Origin: CAZJHD01 sp964545855 | GTDB lineage: Bacteria > Planctomycetota > UBA1135 > JACQFD01 | Assembly (NCBI GenBank): GCA_964545855.1 | Contig: CAZJHD010000013.1 | Location: 1 to 64,000 of the forward strand | Direction of reading: 5' to 3' | Length of the DNA: 64,000 bases | Notes under the pieces: generated by a model | The model's input: only the letters and a program-made list of their open reading frames with translations | What the model was told of the DNA's origin: nothing | Databases searched by the model: none | Translations under genes and position numbers: made by a program | Part shown: piece after piece, positions 9,099 through 18,528 of the stretch | Layout of the letters: each line of letters opens with the position of its first letter | How positions within the stretch are numbered: the first letter of the stretch is position 1

Positions 9099-10108
9099 TG
9101 GCCACGATGGAGCCGCACCGCATCGCTCCGCGCCGGCGCACGTTCCTCGCCGCCGCCGCCGTGGGTCTCCTCGCCCTCGCCTGCGGCCGCGCCGCGCCGG
9201 ACGGCGCCTTCCGCGTCGCCCTGCTCTCCCCGGGGCCCGTCAACGACAACGGCTGGAACGCGAGCGCCTGGGAGGGCCTCCTCCTCGTGGAGCGCGAGCT
9301 CGGCGCCGAGAAGGCGCAGCAGCAGGTGAAGAGTCCGCCCGAGTTCGAGGAGGGATTCCGCGCGAACGCGCGCCGCGGCGCGCGGCTCGTCTTCGGCCAC
9401 GGCTTCGAGTTCGGCGACGCGGCGCTGCGCGTCGCGCGCGAGTTCCCCGAGGCCGCCTTCGTCGTGAGCGCCGGCGCTTCCGATGCCGTCGCGCCGAACG
9501 TCGCCTCCATGGTCTGGCGCGTGGAGGACGCGGCCTACCTCTGCGGCTACCTCGCCGCGTCGCTCTCGACGACGGGCCGGGCCGGCTGCGTGGGCGGCGT
9601 CGCCATCCCGCCGGTGCAGAGCGCCTTCGACGCCTTCGCCGAAGGAGCCCGGGCCGCGCGGCCCGACTTCGAGGTGCGCACCGTCTACGTGGGAGACTGG
9701 CACGACATCGGCGCCGCGCGCGCCCAGGCCGTCTCCCTCATCGACGCGGGATGCGACGCGCTCTTCCACGACGCCGACGCGGCGGGGCTCGGCGTGCTCG
9801 AGGCGGCGGAGCAGCGGAGGGTCTTCGCCTTCGGCTGCACGAACGACCAGTCGGGCTCCGCGCCGAACGCCGTCGTCGCGAGCGCCGTCACGGACGTCGC
9901 GACGTCGTTCCTCCACGTGGCGCGCGAGGTGCGGGAGGGCACGTTCCGCGGCCGGCGCATCGAGTGGACCCGCAGGGACGGCATCGTGCGGCTCGTCTGG
10001 AACCCGCGGATGGCCGACCGCATCCCGGAGGCGCTCCGCACGAAGGTGGAGGAGCTCGACGCGCGCATCGCCTCGGGCGCCCTCAAGGTCTCCTACAGCG
10101 CTCCCTGA
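9098..10108 (+). CDS. BMP-family substrate-binding lipoprotein of an ABC importer
   Basis: A 336-residue lipoprotein. The N-terminus has a twin-arginine-like RRRTF, a hydrophobic stretch and the lipobox LALAC (lipidated Cys29). The mature part matches the BMP/PnrA-type binding-protein fold: LLSPGPVNDNGWNASAWEGL at the start of the first lobe, the FGHGFEFGDAA segment, SMVWRVEDAAYLCGYLAA, and YVGDWHDIGAARAQA. Family members bind nucleosides (PnrA, BmpA, YufN) for uptake. Its ATG overlaps the sensor-kinase stop by one base, and it is followed by the ATPase and two permeases, giving a complete importer. An extra ATG lies nine bases in. The exact ligand cannot be read from sequence; purine or pyrimidine nucleosides are the best guess. 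Confidence 0.9.
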   Translation: MATMEPHRIAPRRRTFLAAAAVGLLALACGRAAPDGAFRVALLSPGPVNDNGWNASAWEGLLLVERELGAEKAQQQVKSPPEFEEGFRANARRGARLVFGHGFEFGDAALRVAREFPEAAFVVSAGASDAVAPNVASMVWRVEDAAYLCGYLAASLSTTGRAGCVGGVAIPPVQSAFDAFAEGARAARPDFEVRTVYVGDWHDIGAARAQAVSLIDAGCDALFHDADAAGLGVLEAAEQRRVFAFGCTNDQSGSAPNAVVASAVTDVATSFLHVAREVREGTFRGRRIEWTRRDGIVRLVWNPRMADRIPEALRTKVEELDARIASGALKVSYSAP

Positions 10109-10134
10109 GGCGCGCGGCTCGCGCGAGCGATCCC

Positions 10135-11622
10135 GTGCTGCTGCGCGCGCGCGACCTCTCGAAGGCCTACGGCGGCCGCCCGGCGCTCGCCGGAGTCTCC
10201 CTCGCGATCGACCGCGGCGACGCGCTCGGCGTGATCGGGGAGAACGGCGCCGGCAAGTCCACCCTCGTCGGCATCCTCGGCGGATCGATCGCGCCCGACG
10301 CCGGCACGATCGAATGGGAGGGCCGCCCGCTCGTGCTCCGCTCCCCCGCCGACGCGGCGGCGGCCGGCATCGGCGTCGTGCACCAGCACGACACGCTCGT
10401 GCCCCGCTTCACCGTCGCGGAGAACCTCGGCCTCGCCGCGGGTCTGCGTGCGTTCCCGCGGCGCGCGGAACTCGCCGCGCGCGCGAGAGACCTCGCGTCG
10501 AGGTTCGGGCTCGACCCGGGGGATCCGCACGCCCCCTGCGAGAGCCTCGGCGTCGGCGCGCGCCAGCGCGTCGAGATCCTGAAGGCTCTCTCCCGTCCGA
10601 CGCGGCTCCTCCTCCTCGACGAGCCGACGGCGTCCCTCGCGCCGGCGGAGGTCGCCGAGCTGCTCCGCGTCGTCGGCGCTCTCCGGGAGACGGGGGTCGC
10701 GGTGCTCCTCGTCGACCACAAGCTCCACGAGGTGAGGGAGGCCTGCTCGCGCGTCCTCGTGCTGCGGCTCGGCGCGCGGATCGCCGAGGCCGCGACCGCC
10801 GACAGCACCGCCGACGCGCTCGCGACCGCCATGGTGGGGCACGCGCCGCCGCGGCTGCGCCGGCCGCCGCCTCCTCGCGACGGATCGCCCGCGCTCTCCG
10901 TGCGCGACCTCCGCACCTCCGCGGCGGAGGGGCGCTGCGGCCTCGCCGGCGTCGACTTCGACGTTCGCCGCGGCGAGGTGCTCGGCGTCGCCGGCGTCGA
11001 CGGGAACGGCCAGCACGAGCTCGTCGCGTCGCTGCGGGGGCTCGTCCCCGAGGCCCGCGCATCGATCCGCGTCGGCGGCGAAGACCTCGCCTCCGCGGGC
11101 CGGCGCCTGGCGGCGATCCCGCCGGACCGCCACGGCGAGGGTCTCCTCCTCGACCTCTCCCTCGAGGAGAACCTGGTCCTCGACGCGGAGCGCCTCCGCG
11201 AAGCCGCGCCGCGCGGATGGCTGCGGCCCGGCGTGCTCCGCGACGGCGCGCACCGCGCCATCGAGCGCTTCCGCGTGCGCGGTCCCGGGCCCGCGGCGCC
11301 GGCGCGCTCGCTCTCCGGTGGCAACCAGCAGAAGGTGGTCGTCGCGCGCGCCCTCGCCGCCGATCCGGCGGCGCTCGTCGCCGCGCAGCCGACCCGCGGT
11401 CTCGACGTGGACGCCGCGGCGGCCGTGCATCGGGAGATCCTCGCCTTCGCCGAGCGGGGAGGCGCCGTCGTCCTCGTTTCGACCGACCTGGACGAGATCG
11501 CCCTGCTGGCGCATCGCGTGATCGTGCTCGACCGCGGACGCGCCGTCGGCCCCTTCGACGTCCCGCTCTCGCCGGAGAGCCTCGCGGCCGTCGGGCGCGC
11601 CATGGCGGGAGCGCACGCGTGA
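10135..11622 (+). CDS. ABC importer ATPase with two nucleotide-binding domains
   Basis: A 495-residue cytoplasmic ATPase of the sugar/nucleoside (RbsA/NupO-like) class. Domain 1 has Walker A GENGAGKS (35-42), a degenerate signature LGVGARQ and Walker B LLLLDEPTASL. Domain 2 has the altered Walker A GVDGNGQHE, a canonical LSGGNQQ signature and the altered Walker B VAAQPTRGLD, the asymmetry expected in this family where only one site is fully catalytic. The GTG start lies 26 bp after the binding-protein stop; no better upstream start is visible. The stop overlaps the next permease start by four bases. It powers import of the ligand captured by the upstream lipoprotein. Confidence 0.94.
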   Translation: MLLRARDLSKAYGGRPALAGVSLAIDRGDALGVIGENGAGKSTLVGILGGSIAPDAGTIEWEGRPLVLRSPADAAAAGIGVVHQHDTLVPRFTVAENLGLAAGLRAFPRRAELAARARDLASRFGLDPGDPHAPCESLGVGARQRVEILKALSRPTRLLLLDEPTASLAPAEVAELLRVVGALRETGVAVLLVDHKLHEVREACSRVLVLRLGARIAEAATADSTADALATAMVGHAPPRLRRPPPPRDGSPALSVRDLRTSAAEGRCGLAGVDFDVRRGEVLGVAGVDGNGQHELVASLRGLVPEARASIRVGGEDLASAGRRLAAIPPDRHGEGLLLDLSLEENLVLDAERLREAAPRGWLRPGVLRDGAHRAIERFRVRGPGPAAPARSLSGGNQQKVVVARALAADPAALVAAQPTRGLDVDAAAAVHREILAFAERGGAVVLVSTDLDEIALLAHRVIVLDRGRAVGPFDVPLSPESLAAVGRAMAGAHA

Positions 11623-12671
11623 TCCGCGCCGATCTCCGTCCGGCGGCGCGCGCGCTCGCGGCCCTCGCCGCCGCCTTCGCGGTCGGTGCGCTCTTCGTCG
11701 CCGCCTCCGGCGCCGATCTCGTCGTCACGGCCCGCGCCCTCGCGCACGGCGCCTTCGGCGACGCCTACGCCATCGCGGAGACGCTGACGCGCGCGACGCC
11801 GCTCCTGCTGGCGGGACTCGCCGTCGCCGTCGCCTTCCGGGCCGGCGCTCTCAACATCGGCGCCGAGGGCCAGATCCTCGGAGGCGCCTCGGCCGCCGTC
11901 GCCGCCGGTCTCTGCCTGCATGGCGCGCCGTCGCTCCTCGCGATCCCCGCCGTCCTCCTCGCGGCGGCCGTCGGAGGCGCCCTCGTCGCGGGCATCGCCG
12001 CCGCCCTGCGACGGTGGCGCGCCGTGCCGGAGGTGCTCTCGACGATCCTCCTCAACTTCGTGATGGTCCAGGCGGTCTCGTGGCTCGTCCGAGGACCGCT
12101 GCAGGAGTCGGCGCGGGCCTACCCCCAGAGCGATCCCATGGCCGCGTCGGCGATGCTGCCGCGGCTCCTCGGCTCGACGCGCCTCCACGCGGGCACTCCG
12201 ATCGCGCTCGCGGTCGCCGTCCTCGCGGCGCTCCTCCTCTTCCGCACGGCCGCCGGCTTCCGCCTACGGGCCGTGGGGCTCGGCCCCGCCGCCGCGCGCT
12301 TCGCCGGCTTCTTCCCGGAGCGTGTCGTCGCGGGAGCGCTCGTCCTGAGCGGAGCCGTCGCCGGGCTCGCGGGCGGCGTCGAGGTGGCGGGTCTCACGGG
12401 CCGCCTCTTCGAGAACCTCTCGGGCGGCATCGGCTACGTCGCGATCGCCGTCGCGCTCCTCGGACGGCTGCATCCGGCCGGAGTCGTCGCCGCGGCGCTC
12501 CTCTTCGGCGCCCTCGACTCGGGGGCCGCCGAGATGCAGCGCGAAGCCGGCGTGTCGGCGTCCCTCGCGCAAGTCATCGAGGCGACGGCACTCGCGGGCG
12601 TGCTCGGCGCCGACCACTTCGCGCGCCGCGGCGCCGCGCCCGAGGCGCCGGCGGCGGAGGAGCCGGCGTGA
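11619..12671 (+). CDS. ABC importer permease, first subunit
   Basis: A 350-residue inner-membrane protein of the BPD-transport-2 family (NupP-like). It has about eight to ten hydrophobic helices and the family hallmarks FRAGALNIGAEGQ in the first third and the EVLSTILLNF segment shortly after. The GTG start overlaps the ATPase stop (GTGA), and the end overlaps the next permease by four bases, so translation is coupled. Together with the next gene it forms the heterodimeric channel of the importer. The substrate follows the binding protein and is likely a nucleoside or related compound. Confidence 0.92.
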   Translation: MIRADLRPAARALAALAAAFAVGALFVAASGADLVVTARALAHGAFGDAYAIAETLTRATPLLLAGLAVAVAFRAGALNIGAEGQILGGASAAVAAGLCLHGAPSLLAIPAVLLAAAVGGALVAGIAAALRRWRAVPEVLSTILLNFVMVQAVSWLVRGPLQESARAYPQSDPMAASAMLPRLLGSTRLHAGTPIALAVAVLAALLLFRTAAGFRLRAVGLGPAAARFAGFFPERVVAGALVLSGAVAGLAGGVEVAGLTGRLFENLSGGIGYVAIAVALLGRLHPAGVVAAALLFGALDSGAAEMQREAGVSASLAQVIEATALAGVLGADHFARRGAAPEAPAAEEPA

Positions 12672-13591
12672 GCCTCGAGAGCGTCGTCGCGATCGAGACC
12701 GCGCTGCACGCGGCGGTCGCCCTCGCGGCGCCCATCGCGCTCGCCGCCACGGGCGAGACGGTCGCCGAGCGCTCCGGCGTGCTCAACCTCGGTCTCGAGG
12801 GAACGATGCTCGTGGGCGCCTTCGCCGGCGCCCTCGGCGCGCACGCCACGGGATCGCCCTGGGGAGGGCTCGCCGCCGCCGTGGGCGCCGCCGTCGCCTT
12901 CTCGGCGCTCTTCGCGTTCCTGCTCCTCGTGCTCCGCGCCGACGACGTGATCGCGGGCACCGCGATGAACCTCCTCGCGGCGGGCGCGACGGCCGTCCTC
13001 TGGCGCGCGCGCTTCGGCGTGACGGGCGCCGATCTCCGCGTCCCCACTTTCTCCGAGTGGGCGGTGCCGGGGCTCTCGAAGATCCCCTTCCTCGGCCCGG
13101 CGCTCTTCCACCACCACGCGATCGTCTACCTCACCGTCGCCGCCGTCGTCGTCGCGTGGATCTTCCTCACGAGGACGGCGGCGGGGCTCCGCCTGCGCGC
13201 CGCCGGCGAATCGCCCGTCGCCGCGGCCGCCTTCGGGATCTCCGTGCGCCGGACTCGGCTCGGCGCGCTCCTCCTGTGCGGGGGGCTCGCCGGCGCCGCC
13301 GGCGCGGCGCTCTCCCTCGCCGACGCGAACACCTTCGTCGAGGGCATGTCCGCCGGGCGCGGCTTCGTCGCGATCGCGCTCGTGATCTTCGGCGCCCACC
13401 ACCCGCTCGGCGCCGCCGCCGCGGCGTTCCTCTTCGGCGCCGCCATGTCGCTGCAGTACCGGCTCCAGGCCGCGGGGCTCCGGGTGCCGCCGGAGATCTT
13501 CCGCTCGCTCCCCTACGTGCTCTCGCTCGCGGTCCTCGCCCTCTTCGCCGGCAGGCGGCGCGCACCGGCGGCGCTGGGGCGCGGACTCTGA
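12668..13591 (+). CDS. ABC importer permease, second subunit
   Basis: A 307-residue inner-membrane permease (NupQ-like), partner of the preceding subunit. The diagnostic GETVAERSGVLNLGLEGTM motif is near the N-terminus, followed by about eight hydrophobic segments and the FVAIALVIFGAHHPLG motif near the C-terminus. The start is a GTG overlapping the previous stop by four bases. It closes the run of genes; a GC-rich hairpin begins 18 bp after the stop. The paired order binding protein, ATPase, permease, permease is the standard arrangement for BMP-type importers. Confidence 0.93.
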   Translation: MSLESVVAIETALHAAVALAAPIALAATGETVAERSGVLNLGLEGTMLVGAFAGALGAHATGSPWGGLAAAVGAAVAFSALFAFLLLVLRADDVIAGTAMNLLAAGATAVLWRARFGVTGADLRVPTFSEWAVPGLSKIPFLGPALFHHHAIVYLTVAAVVVAWIFLTRTAAGLRLRAAGESPVAAAAFGISVRRTRLGALLLCGGLAGAAGAALSLADANTFVEGMSAGRGFVAIALVIFGAHHPLGAAAAAFLFGAAMSLQYRLQAAGLRVPPEIFRSLPYVLSLAVLALFAGRRRAPAALGRGL

Positions 13592-13608
13592 TGCCGAGTC
13601 AGAGCCGG

Positions 13609-13629
13609 CTGCGGGGTCCGCCCCCGCAG
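13609..13629 (+). terminator. Possible terminator hairpin after the importer genes
   Basis: Two perfect eight-base arms (CTGCGGGG at 13609-13616 and CCCCGCAG at 13622-13629) flank a five-base loop, starting 18 bp after the last permease stop. No T run follows, so intrinsic termination is uncertain; position is the main support. Confidence 0.4.
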
Positions 13630-13717
13630 GAGCGCCGGAAACAGGAGGCGCCGAGTCCGCATCCGACGGGCCTTCCCACGCTCCGAGGGCGCCCTGTCCG
13701 GGCGCTTCCCGCGTCCG

Positions 13718-15625
13718 ATGCCCCTGTCGATCTCGATCGCGCTGACGGCTCTCGTCCTCCCGCTCCAGGATTCGCGCCCCGCTCCGTCCTCGGGCGGCGG
13801 CGCCAAGCCGCCCGTGACGGCGCCGAAGGGTCCCGTCGCGCCCGGCGCGCCGCGACCCGGCACGCCGCCGGCACCCGTTCCCGGCGGCGCCGGAGCCCCC
13901 GCTCCGAGCTGGCCCCACGCGCCCACGGGCTTCACGGGCCCCGACACGGAGCCCTGGACGCTCTGGTGGCGCCACCACGAGGAGCGGTTCCTCGAGCTGC
14001 ACCGTCACGTCGAGGCCGGGGGCGCCGGGGTCACGACGCAGGTGCGCGACGGCGAAACCGTCGTGCGCGCGGACGCGCTCCCGACGCGCGAGGAGCTCTC
14101 ACAGCGGGTCGCGCCCGCGCTGCGCCAGATTCTCGAGGCGAGCCGCGACTACGAAGCCGTCGCGGCGGCGGTCCGCGCGCTCGCGGAGCTGCGCGTCGAT
14201 CCCGAGGGTTCCGCGCGCCTGCTCGCGCTGCAGCTGAGGCACGCCAACCCCGCCGTCGCCGAATCGGCGATCCTCGGCCTCGGGATCCTGGGCGACGCCG
14301 GCGGAGTCGAGCCGCTGCGGGCGCTCTTCGAGGACTCTCCGGCGGGACGCACGCTCCGCGGAGGCCAGCCGCTCTCCTGCTCCTACCGCGCCCTCGCGGC
14401 CCATGCGCTCGGTCTCGCCGGGAGCCGCGGCCTCGACGACGCCGTCGCGAAGCACGTGCGCGACTCGCTCCTCGTGTCGCTCACGCGCGACCAGGGGAAG
14501 TGCCTCGACGTGCAGACGGCGGCGATCGTCGCCCTCGGGCAGCTCCCCGACGCGGACGGCCGCATCGCGACCGCCCTCGAGCGCTATCTCCGGGACAACG
14601 GGAAGCGGCGCGAGATGGTCGCGGCGCACGTGCCGACCTCCGTCGGGAAGATCCTCCGCGACGCCCCCGCGAAGACGCGCCTCGCGGCCGCGAAGGAGAT
14701 CGCCCGGGAGCTCGGCGCGAGGACCTACGGCAGCGCGCGATGGATCCGACCGGGTTGGGCGACGTCCCTCGGCCTCCTCGTCCGGCTCCCGGACAAGGGT
14801 TCGCAAGGCCTGGCACGCTCCCTCGACGAAGCCATCGAGACACTCACGGGGAAGAACGTCGAGGCGGCGTCCCTCGCCGCCATCGCGCTCGGAGAGATCG
14901 CCGGCACCGGCGCGCCCGGCAACGAAGCCGAGCGCGCGCTCGTCGCCCGCGCCGTCGCGAAGGGCGGCCGCAACACGCTGCGCTCCTTCTCCGCCCTCGC
15001 CCTCGGCGTGTCCGGCTTCGAGCAGCGGCGGCGCGGTCTCGCACCCGACGCGACGATCTCGGCGGCGCTCCTGGAGCGGCTCACTGCACTGGAGGATCCG
15101 GAGCGGCGCGCCGCCTTCGCCCTCGCCCTCGGCCTGCGGGGGCACGCTCCCGCCGCCGCGGAGATCCTCGCGTGCCTGGAGGAGGTGCGCTCCGAGGATC
15201 TGCGCGGCTACTTCGCGACGGCCCTCGGTCTGCTGGGCGCGCGCGACGCGGCTCCCCGCATCCGCGCGCTGCTGCAGGAGTCGCAACGATTCCCCGAGGT
15301 GATCCGGCAGGCGAGCTACGCCCTCGCGCTCCTCGGAGACCGCTCCGTGCAGGACCTGCTGCTCGCGCGGCTCGCCGAGCCGGGCGGCGCCGTCGAGTCG
15401 ATCGCGGTGCCGCACCTCCAAGCGCTCGGCCGCGTCGGAGACCGGCGCGCGCTCGATCCGCTCCTCGCGATGGCGCGCGACGAGACGGGCGGCCTCGAGC
15501 CGACGGTCCGCGCCGAGGCCTTGCGCGCCCTGGGACGGATCGGCGACGCCGACGTGCTGCCCTGGTGGACGCGCCTCGAGATGTCCTTCAACTACGTCGC
15601 CTTCGACGGCCGGCTCCCGCGCTGA
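13718..15625 (+). CDS. Secreted HEAT/PBS-lyase-repeat protein
   Basis: A 635-residue protein. It opens with a short hydrophobic export signal (MPLSISIALTALVLPLQD), then a Pro/Gly/Ala linker (about 20-70) of low complexity. From about residue 120 to 610 it consists of HEAT-like helical repeats, for example NPAVAESAILGLGILGDAGG, DPERRAAFALALGLRGHAP and GLEPTVRAEALRALGRIGD. No catalytic motif is visible. It starts 126 bp after the importer permease and converges with a small membrane-protein gene. Such exported repeat solenoids are frequent in planctomycete-type genomes and are assumed to be scaffolds; the binding partner is unknown. Confidence 0.82.
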   Translation: MPLSISIALTALVLPLQDSRPAPSSGGGAKPPVTAPKGPVAPGAPRPGTPPAPVPGGAGAPAPSWPHAPTGFTGPDTEPWTLWWRHHEERFLELHRHVEAGGAGVTTQVRDGETVVRADALPTREELSQRVAPALRQILEASRDYEAVAAAVRALAELRVDPEGSARLLALQLRHANPAVAESAILGLGILGDAGGVEPLRALFEDSPAGRTLRGGQPLSCSYRALAAHALGLAGSRGLDDAVAKHVRDSLLVSLTRDQGKCLDVQTAAIVALGQLPDADGRIATALERYLRDNGKRREMVAAHVPTSVGKILRDAPAKTRLAAAKEIARELGARTYGSARWIRPGWATSLGLLVRLPDKGSQGLARSLDEAIETLTGKNVEAASLAAIALGEIAGTGAPGNEAERALVARAVAKGGRNTLRSFSALALGVSGFEQRRRGLAPDATISAALLERLTALEDPERRAAFALALGLRGHAPAAAEILACLEEVRSEDLRGYFATALGLLGARDAAPRIRALLQESQRFPEVIRQASYALALLGDRSVQDLLLARLAEPGGAVESIAVPHLQALGRVGDRRALDPLLAMARDETGGLEPTVRAEALRALGRIGDADVLPWWTRLEMSFNYVAFDGRLPR

Positions 15626-15644
15626 GTCGCGCGCGCCCGCGGAG

Positions 15645-15899
15645 TCACCGCTTCGAGCCCTTCTTCCCGAGCCAGTTCACGAGCGCGAGGAGCACGACCG
15701 ACCCCACGAAGGCCGTCACGAGCTCGGCCACGAGGCCGCGGCCGACGAAGCCGAGGGACCCGAGCAGCAGGCCGCCGATCATCGCCCCGATCACGCCCAC
15801 CACGAGGTTGCCGACGAGACCGAAGCCGCGCCCCTTCATGACCTGGCCCGCGAGCCAGCCTGCGAGGGCGCCGATGAGGAGGAATCCGAGGAGCTTCAT
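15645..15899 (-). CDS. GlsB/YeaQ/YmgE-family small membrane protein
   Basis: An 84-residue inner-membrane protein with three hydrophobic segments. The glycine-rich pattern LIGALAGWLAGQVMKGRGFGLVGNLVVGVIGAMIGGLL is the signature of the transglycosylase-associated (GlsB/YeaQ/YmgE) family, whose members are stress-linked but biochemically undefined. The usual length is 80-90 residues, so the ATG at 15899 fits; the frame extends upstream without further conserved sequence. The C-terminus ends in a basic GKKGSKR tail. It is convergent with the HEAT-repeat gene (19 bp apart) and divergent from the following membrane enzyme gene. Confidence 0.9.
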   Translation of the reverse strand: MKLLGFLLIGALAGWLAGQVMKGRGFGLVGNLVVGVIGAMIGGLLLGSLGFVGRGLVAELVTAFVGSVVLLALVNWLGKKGSKR

Positions 15900-16134
15900 G
15901 GTGGGGCCGCCTCGGCGCTGGGCCGGCGGGAGGCCGGAGGATGACGATCGCGCTGCCGGAATTCGACGTCGCTCCCGACGCCGCGTGCGCGCGTCGTCCC
16001 AGGGGATGCGGCACGCGAGGGAACTCCGGGGGAGTGTCGACGCCTCCTGTACGCTTCCGCGCCCGCCGCCGGATGCGGACCGAGATCGTCCTCTCCTCCC
16101 GACGCGACGACCTGGACGCGCCGAGCCCTCCCGC

Positions 16135-18390
16135 ATGCGATCCCTGCTCGTCGTCCTGCTCGTCACCTTCTCCGGCGCCTGCAGCCTCGTCTATCAGGTC
16201 GTCTGGGACCGCAGCATCCGGACGAACTTCGGCGGCGACAACGTCTCGTCGGCCATCGTCTCGGGGACCTTCCTCCTCGGTCTCGGTCTCGGCGCCGTTC
16301 TCTTCGGACGCGCCTGGAGACGGCCCTTCCTCACCTACGCCCTCGTCGAGGCGGCGATCGGGATCTTCGCCATGGTGAGCCACGGGGTCCTCGGGTCCCT
16401 CGCCGGGGCGCTCACCACGGGTCTCGGCACGTCGATCGAGGACGTCGAGGGGCTGCGCATGCCTCTCGTCGCCGCGTGCATCGCGTTCCTCCTGCCACCC
16501 TGCATCCTCATGGGGGGATCGCTGCCCCTCATGTTCCGCTGCTTCGTGACGCCCGCGACCTACCGGAGCTCGAAGATCGGCTGGATCTACGGCTTCAACA
16601 CGTTCGGCGCCGCCCTGGGGACGGTCGTCGCGACGGTGTACCTGCTGAGCCGCTTCAGCGTGCCCGAGACCCTCACGATCGTCGGCGCCGGGAATCTCCT
16701 CCTCGCCGCGGCGATCGCGCTGGCGCCGCGTCTCGGCTTCGAGGCCGCCGCGGCACCCGCCGCCCCGGCGCCACCGCCTGCCGCGCCTGCTGCGCCGCCG
16801 GCCGAGGTCGCGGCGCCGCGGAGCGCCTCGTTGCTCGCGGTCTCCTTCGCGACGGGATTCGTGACCCTCGCCTTCGAGGTGTCGCTGTTCCGCCACGTCT
16901 TCGTGGTGAATCCCAACTCCCCCTACAACTTCGCGCTCGTCCTCGCGCCGTTCCTCGTCGCCATCGCCGCCGGGAGCGCGCTCTTCACGCGGCTGCGCCG
17001 CGACGATCCGGCCTCGTGCCTGCGCCGCATCGCCTGGATCTCCGTGGCCGCCGCCGCCGCCATGGTGGGCGTGGTGACGGGATCGGTCCGATTCCTGGAG
17101 ACGAACTACCAGGTCTTCCTGCATCCGCCCGACTTCGTCCTCGACCTCGCCTACTGCGCCGCGCTCGCGTTCCCGCTCCCCTTCTTCCTGAGCGCCGTCT
17201 TCCCGCTCCTGCTCCGCATCGCGGCGCGGACCTCCGAGAGCCTGCCGCGGCGCACGGGCCCGCTCTACCTCGCGAACTCCGCGGGCGCCTTCGCCGGCGC
17301 GATCCTCGCCCAGTTCGTCGGATTCCCGGCGCTCGGCGTGCAGGGCGTGCTCGTCGTCCTCGAAGTCGCGCTCTGCGGCATCGCGCTGTGGGCGCTCCTC
17401 TCCGCCGGTCGTGGCTCGGCGCTCGCGTGGGCGCTCTCCGCCACCGCCCTCGTCGTCGTCTTCGTCGTCCATCCGGGGACCACGGAGGCCGCGTCCTACA
17501 CCTTCGGCCGCGTGCACCTCGAGCTCCGCAAGAACCCCGAGCTCCTCGACCACGTGGAGGGCTCCACGGGCGTGGCGACGCTCAAATGGGGCCCCCTCGG
17601 CCAGTTCGCCGAGGTGTACGTGAACGGGCAGTTCATGTCGACGCTCCCCGATCACGCCGACCACATCCGGCTCGTGGGAGTCGCCGTCTCCCAGCGCCGC
17701 CTCGAGAGCGTCCTCGTGCTCGGCCTCGGCGGCGGCGGCATGGTGCGCGAGCTGCTGAAGGACCCGCGCGTGCGCCGCATCGACGCCGTCGACTGGTCCC
17801 ACGAGCTCCCGCGGATCCTCGACTCTCCTCGCGCGCGCGCCGCGCTCGACGGCTGTCTCCGCGATCCCCGCGTGCGCGTCTGGCGCGCCGACGCGCGCGT
17901 CGCCGTGACGCTCTATCCCGACGACGCGTTCGATCTGGTGATCGACAACCTCACGATCCCCCACTGGGTCGGGTCGACGGCCATCCGATCGAAGCGGTAC
18001 TTCGGGGAGATCCAGAGGCTCCTGCGCCCGACGGGCGCCTACCTGAGCAACAACCACGGCTTCGCGGAAACGCGAGCGGCCGTGCGCGCCGGCCTCGCCC
18101 AGACCTTCCGGAGCGTCCGGCTCCACCCCGCGAGCATGATCTACGCGTCGGACTCCCTCGACTTCCTCGACCCCGAGCGGGCCGAGGTCGCCGTGCGCGA
18201 GCGCGCCGAGGTGCTGCAGGTCACGGGGCCTCCCTTCCGCCACTACTACCTCGACAATTTCCCGCCGCTCGCGCCGACCGATGCCACTCAGGTCGAGGCG
18301 ATCCGCGACGACTGGCTCGTCCACGAGTTCCGGTACCGCTCGATCGGCGAGCTGCTGCGCTGGTGGCAGCTGGAGATCCCGCCGAGGTGA
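16135..18390 (+). CDS. Polytopic membrane protein with spermidine-synthase-like domain
   Basis: A 751-residue protein in two halves. Residues 1 to about 470 carry some 12 hydrophobic helices in two blocks, separated by an Ala/Pro-rich linker near residue 210; the opening FSGACSLVYQVVWDR motif is typical of the fused MFS/spermidine-synthase family. The C-terminal part, from about 500, is a class I methyltransferase/aminopropyltransferase fold with the SAM-type loop VLGLGGGGMVREL and the acidic DAVDWS strand. The typical spermidine-synthase active-site pattern is incomplete, so aminopropyl transfer is not assured. No speD or other polyamine gene is close by. Location is the inner membrane with the catalytic-like domain attached. 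The ATG is the first after a 235-bp gap. Confidence 0.85.
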   Translation: MRSLLVVLLVTFSGACSLVYQVVWDRSIRTNFGGDNVSSAIVSGTFLLGLGLGAVLFGRAWRRPFLTYALVEAAIGIFAMVSHGVLGSLAGALTTGLGTSIEDVEGLRMPLVAACIAFLLPPCILMGGSLPLMFRCFVTPATYRSSKIGWIYGFNTFGAALGTVVATVYLLSRFSVPETLTIVGAGNLLLAAAIALAPRLGFEAAAAPAAPAPPPAAPAAPPAEVAAPRSASLLAVSFATGFVTLAFEVSLFRHVFVVNPNSPYNFALVLAPFLVAIAAGSALFTRLRRDDPASCLRRIAWISVAAAAAMVGVVTGSVRFLETNYQVFLHPPDFVLDLAYCAALAFPLPFFLSAVFPLLLRIAARTSESLPRRTGPLYLANSAGAFAGAILAQFVGFPALGVQGVLVVLEVALCGIALWALLSAGRGSALAWALSATALVVVFVVHPGTTEAASYTFGRVHLELRKNPELLDHVEGSTGVATLKWGPLGQFAEVYVNGQFMSTLPDHADHIRLVGVAVSQRRLESVLVLGLGGGGMVRELLKDPRVRRIDAVDWSHELPRILDSPRARAALDGCLRDPRVRVWRADARVAVTLYPDDAFDLVIDNLTIPHWVGSTAIRSKRYFGEIQRLLRPTGAYLSNNHGFAETRAAVRAGLAQTFRSVRLHPASMIYASDSLDFLDPERAEVAVRERAEVLQVTGPPFRHYYLDNFPPLAPTDATQVEAIRDDWLVHEFRYRSIGELLRWWQLEIPPR

Positions 18391-18528
18391 GGGTGGTGGG
18401 TCCTCGGGGCGCGGAGCGGGTGCTCCCGCGGGAACCTTCGTAAGCTCACGCCGTGGGAGCCGTGTCGCGCGCCGTCGACGTCGTCGCGCCGCTCCGACCT
18501 ACCGGCGAGGATCGCCGAAGAGACCTCC

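Noticed and set aside
13057..16134. A very long upstream extension of the spermidine-synthase-like gene
   Set aside because: It overlaps the ABC permease, the HEAT protein and the GlsB-like gene and is Arg/Pro-rich; the membrane protein begins naturally at 16135.
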